This document shows positions 1 to 7,057 of a DNA stretch of 9,074 nt, piece by piece. The notes under the pieces are model-generated. The model saw only the letters and a list, made by a program, of their open reading frames with translations, ran no database searches and was not told the origin of the DNA. The first letter of the stretch is position 1; the number at the start of each line of letters is the position of its first letter. Position numbers and translations under genes: made by a program. Location of the stretch: assembly GCA_020850375.1 (NCBI GenBank), contig JADZET010000065.1, positions 1-9,074 of the forward strand. Reading direction: 5' to 3'. This DNA comes from Phycisphaeraceae bacterium. Its GTDB lineage: Bacteria > Planctomycetota > Phycisphaerae > Phycisphaerales > Phycisphaeraceae.

Positions 1-1096
1 CGGCGGGGATGCTGGCCAGGGCCATGTAGCCCAGGAGGTCGGTGGTGTAGCCGGCCTGATTGGTCAGGGCCTTGACGAAGGGGTTGATGTCCTGGACGTT
101 GACGAGTCCGTCGAGGTTGAAGTCGCATAGGTACTGCGAGTAGTCCGGGCTGCCGGTGACAGAGAGACGGAAGTCGATGTTGTCGAAGAGGATGGACGGC
201 GTCTCGGTGATCTTGCCGGCGTAGAGCCAGAAGAAGGGGTCGCCCTCGGAGTAAGCGACGGAGTAGATGACGACCGCGTAGTTGTCGTAGGTTTGGGTGA
301 GGTTGGTGGTAAGGAAGTTCTTGGGGGCGGCTATCCACATGTCATCGCCGGGGTTGTCGGTCGAGACGGTGCGCCAGATGTTGAACTCGTCGGAGTAGTC
401 ATGGCCGGGGGGAGGGTTGTTCAGTGCGAAGGCGCCGAAGCTGCAATAGGCGAGGATGTCGCCATCAAGGTTCTCAGGGTTGTCATAGAGGATGGGGGTC
501 ATGAAATTGCCCGCGGAGCCGTCGGTGAGGTAGGGGGTGTCGTGAGGGAAATCGAAGTTCAGGCCGTAGAGGCTGACGTTGAACCAGGAGCCGGGATGGT
601 CATCGAGAAGGTCTTGGAAGAAGTCGAAGGAGAAGGACATGGGCCCGGTGGTCTGGTTCGCGGGGGCGGGGATCCAGAGGCCCGTGCGGGAGCGGAAGAG
701 GCTGTTCTCCATGACGTGGTTGCCGCTGCCGGGGTTGATCGGGTCGAGGGAGCGGTTGTAGGTGCCTAGGTCGCTGCCAGCCTGGGTGCCGTCGCCGCCG
801 GTCTCGGCGAGGTTGTGGGGGTCGTTGTAGGTCGAGAAACCGGCGGTGGCGGCGGGATTGTCGGCCTGGGAGGGCGGACCCCACATGGCGAGCCAGCGGC
901 TCCAGTCGGTGTCGATGTTGGAGCGGTGGATGGGGATGTAGGTGTTCGTGCTGTCGAGGCCGCCTGACATCTTAAGGTTGGCGGTGCTCTCGAAATCGCC
1001 GTTGGGGATCAGGTTGCCGGAGAGGGCGCCGGTGGCGGGGCCAGTCAGGGCCAGCAACAGGGCCGCGGTCAGGAAGGGGCGCAAGGACGTACGCAT
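1..1096 (-). CDS. Secreted dockerin-repeat protein, 3' end beyond window
   Basis: The first 365 codons are visible and the frame is still open at the left edge, so the C-terminus is missing. The start ATG at 1096 has a clear GAGGAG ribosome site 6 nt upstream (1103-1108). Residues 1-24 look like a Sec signal peptide: Arg near the start, then a hydrophobic LTAALLLALTG core and a small-residue cleavage region. The mature part opens with NLIPNGDFES, a start common in planctomycete secreted proteins with a carbohydrate-binding-like beta-sandwich. Residues about 28-315 are rich in aromatic, Asn, Asp and Gly residues, as in an extracellular beta protein; I see no catalytic motif. Residues 325-344 (DFNLDGLVNVQDINPFVKAL) are a dockerin type I-like calcium-binding loop and helix. 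A second repeat would be expected just past the edge. CTC is the commonest leucine codon. Its role is unknown; surface attachment or glycan binding is inference. Confidence 0.85.
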   Translation of the reverse strand, partial: MRTSLRPFLTAALLLALTGPATGALSGNLIPNGDFESTANLKMSGGLDSTNTYIPIHRSNIDTDWSRWLAMWGPPSQADNPAATAGFSTYNDPHNLAETGGDGTQAGSDLGTYNRSLDPINPGSGNHVMENSLFRSRTGLWIPAPANQTTGPMSFSFDFFQDLLDDHPGSWFNVSLYGLNFDFPHDTPYLTDGSAGNFMTPILYDNPENLDGDILAYCSFGAFALNNPPPGHDYSDEFNIWRTVSTDNPGDDMWIAAPKNFLTTNLTQTYDNYAVVIYSVAYSEGDPFFWLYAGKITETPSILFDNIDFRLSVTGSPDYSQYLCDFNLDGLVNVQDINPFVKALTNQAGYTTDLLGYMALASIPA

Positions 1097-1285
1097 CAGA
1101 TTCTCCTCGTGTGACAGCGTAGCTTTGTGATCAATCCAGGCCGCGTGACGAACGCGACACTTTCGATGGTTGTACGAGCAGACGGATCAAGAAACACAAG
1201 CGGCGAACCAGGCGCACTAGTTGCGACGGACGGAAACGATGTCTGGACACAAGGCCCGCGGGGACAGAGACACCTTGCTTTTGTT

Positions 1286-1314
1286 TTTATACCATCAGCA
1301 TGACGTATGTGGAA
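1286..1314 (-). promoter_or_regulatory. Weak candidate promoter for the secreted protein
   Basis: On the minus strand a TATAAA box (1286-1291) sits 17 nt downstream of TTCCAC (1309-1314). The -10 is good but the -35 matches the sigma-70 consensus poorly. It would give a leader of about 180 nt before the ATG at 1096. A second weak -10 (TACAAC, 1169-1174) lies closer to the gene with no recognisable -35. I cannot choose between them. Confidence 0.25.
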
Positions 1315-1370
1315 GCAGAAAAAGGGTCAAAGTGCGATGAAACGATAAAAATGAGGATAGTTTCTGATTC

Positions 1371-1410
1371 GGTTTAAATTTAGATAAACCTGTGATTTTG
1401 ATAGGTTTAT
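1371..1410. promoter_or_regulatory. Triple GGTTTA half-site, operator-like inverted repeats
   Basis: GGTTTA occurs at 1371-1376 (plus), as TAAACC at 1385-1390 (minus orientation), and again at 1404-1409 (plus). The right-hand pair forms the better palindrome: ATAAACCTGT, a 7-nt spacer, then ATAGGTTTAT (1384-1393 and 1401-1410). This gives 10-bp arms with a single G/T mismatch. The element lies about 290 bp upstream of the secreted-protein start. It could be a regulator binding site, or two mutually exclusive hairpins if transcribed. No regulator gene is in the window to match it. Confidence 0.4.
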
Positions 1411-1490
1411 TCTGTAAAAATCAGGCCAGACACAGGCGGATTTGGTGGGGAGGAGGGGAAGACTGGGGGGCATGAGGTGTCGAGTGGGCG

Positions 1491-1534
1491 AAAAACCCCA
1501 TGCCCGGCGGGCACCAGCTTTGTCATAGCGGGGT
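1491..1534 (-). terminator. Possible terminator after the metallohydrolase gene
   Basis: Read on the minus strand, ACCCC (1530-1534) can pair with GGGGT, which runs directly into a TTTT tract at 1491-1495. Between these arms sits a small internal hairpin, TGCCC-GCC-GGGCA (1501-1513). The site is about 95 nt downstream of the metallohydrolase stop codon. The outer stem is only 5 bp and encloses a long loop, so the call is tentative. Confidence 0.3.
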
Positions 1535-1628
1535 GACGGCGGAGCGGGTGCAGATCGCCCAGGACCAGGAGCCAGAGGCTCGCGGGCTCGACGATGACGG
1601 CCAGACGCGCGGCAGCGACGCCGCGGAC

Positions 1629-4163
1629 TCAATGAGCCTCCCGCGCTTCGCGCAGCCGGCACTCGAGCGCCTGAATCGCCTGGTGGAAGGGCTCTTCGAG
1701 ATACGCGAGGTGGTCGGGCGCGTGGTGGTGATGGGTGACCGCTCCGGGCTCGTCATGACGGGCCGCCTGCCGGATGTGCTCGATTGAGCCGTGGATCAGC
1801 GTCAGCATGTACTGAGCGTTGCGCGGGTCGAACATCGCCCAGTCCCCGCCCACCGCCACGTAGACCGGCGACGTGTGGGCAAAGATCCCGCGCCGCCACT
1901 CGTCGTGGTGGCGATTGGGCGCCCCCGGCAACCCGCCGCATCGCGCGGCCAGCCACGTGTGGCCGCTCACCGGGATCTCGGCACTGACGGTCAGTTGCCC
2001 CGCCCCCCCGCGCGCCTGGCTCGCCGCGACCACCCGTCCCTCCTGCACGATTTCCAGTGAGTGCATCGGCAGAATGGATTGAGCATGAGCCTGTACGTGC
2101 AGCGTGCCTCCCCCCGCCGGCAGCCGTAGTGTGTCCCCGATCTCGCGGCCCTCGACCGTGAAACGCAGCAGCGGCCCACCGCTGAGGAACGTCCGACCGG
2201 CCCTCAGCGCGGCGCACCAGTTGTCGTAGCTGAACTCCTGGTCCTCGGGAATGTACGCGTACGTCCGGTACAGCCCCACCGGAACTTCGTTGGACATCTT
2301 GTCCGTCCCGCCCACCAGCGGCAGCCGGTACCCGCAGTTCAGATACCGGTAATATTCAAGGTGCTCGTAGTCGCCCTGACTGATCATCTCCACCGCGTCC
2401 GCCCGCCCCGTGGCGATCAGCGCCGCGGGCTCCCCGTTCGGCGTCGGCAGGTGCGGGATCACCACCGTCCCGCCCTGAGCGCGGCAGGCATCGGCCCACC
2501 GCGACAGCGTCGTCTCCAGGCTCCCCCCAAGCTCCGCCTCACGCGGACCATCCGAACACCAAGGCATCACGGGCCTCTTGAGCCCCAGCAGGCTCAGATG
2601 CCCCAGCATGTGCTGCCGATTCTCCTGCGAGCAATAGACGAGCGTCTGGCCATCCGCGCTCGACACCGGCCGCCCCACAAAATCCTCGCTGTTCGTGAAC
2701 AAATGCCCCCACTGCGATTGCAGCAGATTCACCACCCGCAGGTCCTCGCCCTGCGCCTCGTACAACGCCCCTTGGGCCCCCAGAAAATGCACGTGCGTGT
2801 CCCCGCTGAACCAGCGACGCTCCGCCATGTTCGCCACCCGCTTCACGCGAAGCGTCAGCTCACGCTGCCCCGGCTCGATCCGAACCCTTGTCCGCAGCGG
2901 CTGGTATTCAAACCCCCGCGCCACGTCCACCACCACCTCCCCACGCGGCAGCCAGCCCTGGCAACGCCCGTCAATGTACGCGTACGTCACCTGACCCAGC
3001 CGCACGTCTCCCCCCACGTCCATGTGCCACGAGCCCAGATCCGAGTTGACATGCTGGTGATGCCCGTGCGGCTGGTAGGGGATCCCGTCCGGCGATCGAA
3101 ACGACACCCGGCAGGGAATCGCCCGGCCCGTGTCCTCGTCCACCACCGTCGTGTGCACCCAGTTGCGGCCGGGATCGGCAAGCTCAATGCGAACACGCGG
3201 CGTGCTCACCCGCCCGCGCTCCTGAACCTTCCCCCAGTTCGCCCTGGCCAGCGTCCGGCCGTGGCTCTTGACTGTCAGCGTCGCCGATGCGTTCCCCGCC
3301 ACCTGCACGTATGCGGCGACGCTCGTGGTGCTCGGACTCTCGCCCCAGCCCGCGTAACCGTCCCACGCCGACTCCCGCTCCGACTGCGACGGCAACGGAT
3401 ACGGGTACCCCGCAATGCCTCGATCCACCTGCACCGTCATATCAAACGGCCGGCACGCATCCCCCTTGCGCAACACGTCGATCCTCACCGACCGCGCCGG
3501 CTGCCGCGAGAAAGGATGCTCCTCGAGCCTGCTCAGCGTGATCCCCGCCAGCAGAAACTTCCTGCCCGCCGGCAACACCGTGATGCTCTGAATCTTCCTC
3601 CCCGGGTGCCGGTTCATCCACGGCCAGAGGCAATAGGACTGCGATAAACCCCCGTCCGCCTCCGTCTGACGCCGGCCCGCAAGGCTCCAACGCCCCTCGT
3701 AGCGCGGCATCAGACCCTGCTTGCAGTCGCTCGCGGCGACGAACGCCCCCTGACCCCGAGGCGGAAGAGCCGACACTTCGTACCGTTCCCGAACGGGCAA
3801 CCGCTCCTCGCTCCCGTCAACGTATCGGACCACATACGTCGCCACCACACGCCCCGGCGCTTCGCCCTCCAACAGCCTGGATTCCAGCAGGCTGTGCACG
3901 AAAATCACGTGCCGCGCGGTCTTGCGGAGGGGCACCGTCACCCCCGCATCCATCCCCTCGCCGCCCTCGAACCCGATGTAGCATCGCCCGAGCGGACGCA
4001 CGCGCTTGCCTGCCTTATCGGTCGGCGGATGCGTCCCGCCGATGCGCACCGGCAGCCCCCAGATCGTGAACCGCCCCGTGGCCGGCGGCGGGCCCACGGC
4101 CGCGAAAAAATCAACGCGACGGTTGCATTGACGCGTCAGGTCCAGGGCCTGGTAGTCGGGCAT
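1629..4163 (-). CDS. CehA/McbA-family metallohydrolase with N-terminal jelly-roll
   Basis: This is an 844-aa protein. The start ATG at 4163 has a GGAGG ribosome site 6 nt upstream (4170-4174). Residues about 60-215 look like a galactose-binding or NPCBM-type jelly-roll (VVRYVDGSEE near 112, then a Trp-rich PWMNRHPG stretch near 181). Residues about 340-445 resemble the carboxypeptidase-regulatory-like beta region that precedes the catalytic domain in this family. The PHP-like metallohydrolase domain spans about 450-670. It has the HxH motif in GDTHVHF (H457, H459), H518 and H522 in a QHMLGHLSLLG stretch, H571 in IPHLP, and D621 in GGTDK, all likely metal ligands. A C-terminal beta region follows, then a His-rich, helical end. 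Known CehA and McbA members hydrolyse carbamate or ester substrates such as carbaryl; the substrate here is unknown. There is no signal peptide, so it is probably cytoplasmic. It lies 226 bp downstream of the nitrilase on the same strand and may be co-transcribed or have its own promoter. Confidence 0.88.
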   Translation of the reverse strand: MPDYQALDLTRQCNRRVDFFAAVGPPPATGRFTIWGLPVRIGGTHPPTDKAGKRVRPLGRCYIGFEGGEGMDAGVTVPLRKTARHVIFVHSLLESRLLEGEAPGRVVATYVVRYVDGSEERLPVRERYEVSALPPRGQGAFVAASDCKQGLMPRYEGRWSLAGRRQTEADGGLSQSYCLWPWMNRHPGRKIQSITVLPAGRKFLLAGITLSRLEEHPFSRQPARSVRIDVLRKGDACRPFDMTVQVDRGIAGYPYPLPSQSERESAWDGYAGWGESPSTTSVAAYVQVAGNASATLTVKSHGRTLARANWGKVQERGRVSTPRVRIELADPGRNWVHTTVVDEDTGRAIPCRVSFRSPDGIPYQPHGHHQHVNSDLGSWHMDVGGDVRLGQVTYAYIDGRCQGWLPRGEVVVDVARGFEYQPLRTRVRIEPGQRELTLRVKRVANMAERRWFSGDTHVHFLGAQGALYEAQGEDLRVVNLLQSQWGHLFTNSEDFVGRPVSSADGQTLVYCSQENRQHMLGHLSLLGLKRPVMPWCSDGPREAELGGSLETTLSRWADACRAQGGTVVIPHLPTPNGEPAALIATGRADAVEMISQGDYEHLEYYRYLNCGYRLPLVGGTDKMSNEVPVGLYRTYAYIPEDQEFSYDNWCAALRAGRTFLSGGPLLRFTVEGREIGDTLRLPAGGGTLHVQAHAQSILPMHSLEIVQEGRVVAASQARGGAGQLTVSAEIPVSGHTWLAARCGGLPGAPNRHHDEWRRGIFAHTSPVYVAVGGDWAMFDPRNAQYMLTLIHGSIEHIRQAARHDEPGAVTHHHHAPDHLAYLEEPFHQAIQALECRLREAREAH

Positions 4164-4389
4164 CTTCGACCTCCGCGACAGGGGCCTTCCGTTCCAGTGG
4201 CCTCATGATTACCCGCCTCGCCTCCATATTCAAGACGGCCACCCCGAGCAGCGGGGGGGGCGCCATACGGTGGAGTGCTCCCCGAAGACAGGGCGCGGGG
4301 TTGAGGTGGATTCGTCGCCGAACAGGAATATCGCTTCCAGATGACCACGGGCCCCTGGAAGCTGTCCCCCCCGAAGAGTTCGCGGCCTC
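4164..4389. other. Intergenic gap between nitrilase and metallohydrolase genes
   Basis: These 226 bases hold no gene I can support. They contain an 8-bp inverted repeat close to the nitrilase stop and an 8-base G run at 4253-4260. I found no convincing -35/-10 pair on the minus strand. The best is TTGAAT about 17 nt before AATCAT, which is too weak to call. Whether the metallohydrolase gene is transcribed from the upstream operon is therefore open. Confidence 0.55.
4333..4362. promoter_or_regulatory. 8-bp perfect inverted repeat downstream of nitrilase gene
   Basis: GCTTCCAG (4333-4340) and CTGGAAGC (4355-4362) are perfect inverted copies separated by 14 nt, with arm centres 22 bp apart (about two helical turns). 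It begins 28 nt past the nitrilase stop. No T-run follows on the minus strand, so it is not a standard terminator. It could be an operator for the metallohydrolase gene or an RNA hairpin that stabilises the upstream operon message. Confidence 0.4.
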
Positions 4390-5166
4390 TCATATCCCGT
4401 ACACGTCCGTGCGGCAGTCGCGCAGGTGCGCCATGGGACCTTCCCGCGCTCGATCAACCTCCCGCAGGTCGATCGTCGTCAGCGAGCAATCGCCCTTCGA
4501 ATCCGTTGTGTCGCGGATCACCTCGCCGCGCGGGCCGGTCACCAGAGACTGCCGTGGATGCGTAAAGACGATGAACATCTCGCTCTCGAATGACCGTGTG
4601 CGCATCATCGCCAGGTTCAGATCATCTCGCATGCCGTACGTCGGGTTGAAGATCACCCTCGCTCCCGCTCGGGCCAAGGCTCGAACCGTCTCAGGCCAGC
4701 GTCGATCCGCGCAGATCATCACGCCGAATCGACCGAAGTCCGACTCGAACACGCCGAGCCTGTCCCCGCGCGTGAATTTCTGGTCATGCGTCTGGCAATG
4801 CAGCTTGTCATACACGCCCGCCAACCGCCCCGCCCGATCGTAGACCAACGTGCTGTTGAAGACCTGTTCGCCCTCCCGCCGGGTGCAGCCCAGGACCACC
4901 CAGGTCCCACGAGCCGCGCACCACGCCGAAATGTCTTGGGTGATGGCCGACGTGGCCGGATCAACCGCCCAGCCCAAGAGATCCTCGCGCGTCACGGACG
5001 CTTCGGTGGCCGCGTAACCGTCGAGCACACACTCCGGCGTGACGACCGCGTCCACGTCCTGCCCCGCAAGCTGTGCGAGCACGCTCATCAACCGATCCGT
5101 GTTCCACCGCACCTCGCCCTTGCGGGGCTCGAAGCGAATCTGCGCCACATGGATGTCGTGCCTCAT
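4390..5166 (-). CDS. Carbon-nitrogen hydrolase (nitrilase superfamily)
   Basis: The protein is 258 aa, a normal length for a single-domain nitrilase-superfamily amidohydrolase. The Glu-Lys-Cys triad is intact: E45 in VVTPECVLDGY, K121 in VYDKLHC, and C152 in VMICADRRWPE. FNPTYG (173-178) and a GP-x-GEV stretch near 211 also fit the family. Members hydrolyse amide or carbamoyl bonds through a cysteine thioester; the specificity here cannot be read from the sequence. There is no signal peptide, so it is cytoplasmic. The ATG at 5166 lies 3 nt after the TGA of the isomerase gene, and a GGTGAGG ribosome site sits within the end of that gene, so translation is probably coupled. It is the third gene of the operon. 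True nitrilases are usually longer, so an omega-amidase- or N-carbamoyl-amidase-like activity is more likely (inference). Confidence 0.9.
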   Translation of the reverse strand: MRHDIHVAQIRFEPRKGEVRWNTDRLMSVLAQLAGQDVDAVVTPECVLDGYAATEASVTREDLLGWAVDPATSAITQDISAWCAARGTWVVLGCTRREGEQVFNSTLVYDRAGRLAGVYDKLHCQTHDQKFTRGDRLGVFESDFGRFGVMICADRRWPETVRALARAGARVIFNPTYGMRDDLNLAMMRTRSFESEMFIVFTHPRQSLVTGPRGEVIRDTTDSKGDCSLTTIDLREVDRAREGPMAHLRDCRTDVYGI

Positions 5167-5169
5167 GCC

Positions 5170-7053
5170 TCACCTGCCGCCGGGGTTGTCCCTGCCCGTC
5201 CTCTGTGATGTCTCGATCGATGGCTCAGTCGAACCTCGACGCACGGATGCCTTGATCGTAGCACATGGCTGACGGGCATTGCTCTGCGGGGGACGGATCG
5301 TGTAGCGGCCGACCGCCGCCGGCACGATGAACGTCTCGGCGTAATGCACAACGAAGGGCGGGAACGCACCCTCCGGCGATTCCACGACGGCCTCCCGCCC
5401 CTGCACCAGATTCAGCACGTGCACCCCGCCTGCCGTCGTGCCCCCGGTGTCGTGCGGGACAGGCCCGGTGAACCAGTGTCGGCGGGTCTCGATGAACTGC
5501 AGTTCGTGCAGCCCCGTCCGCTGCTCGCGCCAGCCCTCGGTTACTGCCAGGTCCTCGATCCGATTGATGAGCTCTCGCGTCACCCATGAGGTGGTTCGCT
5601 CCCATTGGATCGCCCGTCGGCCACGCTCGATGTTCAGCGGTCGGGGACGGCCGTCCAGTCCCAGCCGCGCCCAGTCCCAGAGCTTGAACGTGAAGATGTA
5701 GGGGGTGGCGCTGATCTCCAGCACGACGCTGTTGCGGCCGGAGCAGTGGATCGTCCCCGCCGGGATCAGGAAATGGTCGTGCGCCTTGGCGGGGAAACGG
5801 TTGACATACCTCTCGGCGTCGAAGAGGGCGCCGCCGGCCTGCGCCCGGTGAAGATCCTGGAACATCCGCGCGGCATCGACGCCTTCCCGCAGGCCGAGAT
5901 ACACGCAAGCGCCCTCGCCGGCGTCCATCAGGTAGTAGCTCTCGTCCTGGGTGTAGGGCAAGCCGAAGGCCTGCCGGATCTGCGCCATCGGCGGATGAAC
6001 CTGCAGGGAGAGGTTGCCCCCGCCCAGAGTGTCCAGGAAATCGAAGCGGATGGGGAACTCGTCGCCGAAGCGCGCGTGCACCGGGTCACCGAGCAGCTCG
6101 TGGGGGTGACGGTACACCAGGTTGACGCTCGGCAGCTCGAAGCGGTGCTCACCCAGGCCGAGCAGCAGCGAGTTCTCTTCCGGCACGCAATCAAAGCACC
6201 ACGCATAGTTCGGCGGCTCGGGGTGGTTGTACCCGTCCAGCCCGCACACGCGGCGCAGCCACTGCCCGCCCCAGGGTCCCGGATCGAAGAACGGCACGAG
6301 CCGCAACGGCCGGTGTGCCGCCTCGTACAGTCCCCGACGCACGGCCTGCCCTTGAGCAAGCTTCGGCACCTGCCGCAGGGTCGTATCCAGAAAGAAATCC
6401 GCCCGCTCCAACAACGGCTTCTTCCAACGGTCGCACACACGCCAGTCGACGAAATAGGACCGCTTGTACTGCAGCGACGCATGGAGCGTCCGATTGTCCA
6501 CGCCGAGATTGCCCACTTCATCCCGTCTCTGGCGCAACTGTCCCTCCCATCGCGGCATGTCCGCGTAGACCAGGGTGTGACCGGGGTGCACGGCCGTCGC
6601 CGCTTCGCCGACCACCAGCACCAGTCCCTCCGCCTGCTCGACCCGATGGCGCAGCGCCGCCAGCATCGGCGGATCGAGGAACTGATCCATCGTCAGGCCG
6701 CAGAGATACCCGAACAACGGGTCATCGCCGCCGAGGAAAGGTTCGACCAGCCGGTCGATCTCTTGCGCCGGACGGAACGCCTCTCGACTGTGGACGACCA
6801 GCGCCGGCTGCAGGCGACGACTCAGCTCGTGACAAACCTCCATGACGCGCACCCCCACGTAGCAGTCCACGACCACGACGTGCGCACCGCCATCGGCTGC
6901 CGTCTCGCGCAGCCGAGACGCGATCGCGTCCCAGCCCGCCACGCAGTCCGTGCCGGCGTTCACCGACGACACCGCCACGCACGGCCGTTGGTCGTAGTTC
7001 GGCCGGGCGATCTCGCGCCCACCACCGGATACCGCCGGCCCTTCTGAGCTCAT
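5170..7053 (-). CDS. Long class I mannose-6-phosphate isomerase
   Basis: I read this as 627 aa starting at the ATG at 7053. That start lies 4 nt after the kinase stop and has an AGGA site 8 nt upstream. The in-frame ATG at 7071 lacks a ribosome site, and longer versions run deep into the kinase gene. Residues about 250-580 form the cupin-type phosphomannose isomerase. Likely zinc ligands are Q351 and H353 (NLSLQVHP), E371 (TQDESYY) and H436 (PAGTIHCSG). PFFDPGPWGGQW (254-265), PNYAWCFD (281-288) and LEISATPYIFTFKLWDW (445-461) match the long bacterial form of the family, which I recall as about 580-600 aa. Residues about 20-245 form an extra N-terminal domain with LVYADMPRWE near 161; no Walker A motif is visible. 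The expected reaction interconverts mannose-6-P and fructose-6-P in the cytoplasm. The last 35 or so residues are a polar, probably disordered tail. Confidence 0.88.
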   Translation of the reverse strand: MSSEGPAVSGGGREIARPNYDQRPCVAVSSVNAGTDCVAGWDAIASRLRETAADGGAHVVVVDCYVGVRVMEVCHELSRRLQPALVVHSREAFRPAQEIDRLVEPFLGGDDPLFGYLCGLTMDQFLDPPMLAALRHRVEQAEGLVLVVGEAATAVHPGHTLVYADMPRWEGQLRQRRDEVGNLGVDNRTLHASLQYKRSYFVDWRVCDRWKKPLLERADFFLDTTLRQVPKLAQGQAVRRGLYEAAHRPLRLVPFFDPGPWGGQWLRRVCGLDGYNHPEPPNYAWCFDCVPEENSLLLGLGEHRFELPSVNLVYRHPHELLGDPVHARFGDEFPIRFDFLDTLGGGNLSLQVHPPMAQIRQAFGLPYTQDESYYLMDAGEGACVYLGLREGVDAARMFQDLHRAQAGGALFDAERYVNRFPAKAHDHFLIPAGTIHCSGRNSVVLEISATPYIFTFKLWDWARLGLDGRPRPLNIERGRRAIQWERTTSWVTRELINRIEDLAVTEGWREQRTGLHELQFIETRRHWFTGPVPHDTGGTTAGGVHVLNLVQGREAVVESPEGAFPPFVVHYAETFIVPAAVGRYTIRPPQSNARQPCATIKASVRRGSTEPSIETSQRTGRDNPGGR

Positions 7054-7057
7054 TGCA

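Larger units (their letters stand above)
1097..1628. other. Intergenic region, AT-richer than surroundings
   Basis: No convincing gene lies in these 532 bases. The part next to the secreted-protein gene is its leader and probable promoter area. The middle (about 1340-1420) is clearly AT-richer than the genes and holds repeated GGTTTA half-sites. The right part (about 1490-1628) lies just downstream of the metallohydrolase stop and contains a possible terminator and an in-frame PEP-CTERM-like stretch without a start codon. Confidence 0.7.

Noticed and set aside
293..769. 158-codon plus-strand frame rich in Val, Gly, Glu and Ala
   Set aside because: It is the complement of the secreted-protein gene, whose signal peptide, ribosome site and dockerin repeat are clear.
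2361..3647. 428-codon open frame on the plus strand, antisense to the metallohydrolase gene
   Set aside because: The product is an Arg, Pro and His-rich string without recognisable domains, opposite a gene with clear catalytic motifs.
4253..4260. Run of eight G as a possible slippage switch
   Set aside because: It is in a non-coding gap about 90 nt from the next start and in no promoter spacer that I can identify.
5605..7047. 480-codon open frame on the plus strand, antisense to the isomerase gene
   Set aside because: It lies wholly opposite a well-recognised gene, its product is low in complexity and rich in Arg, His, Gln and Pro, and it shows no family motif. GC-rich DNA often gives such shadows.
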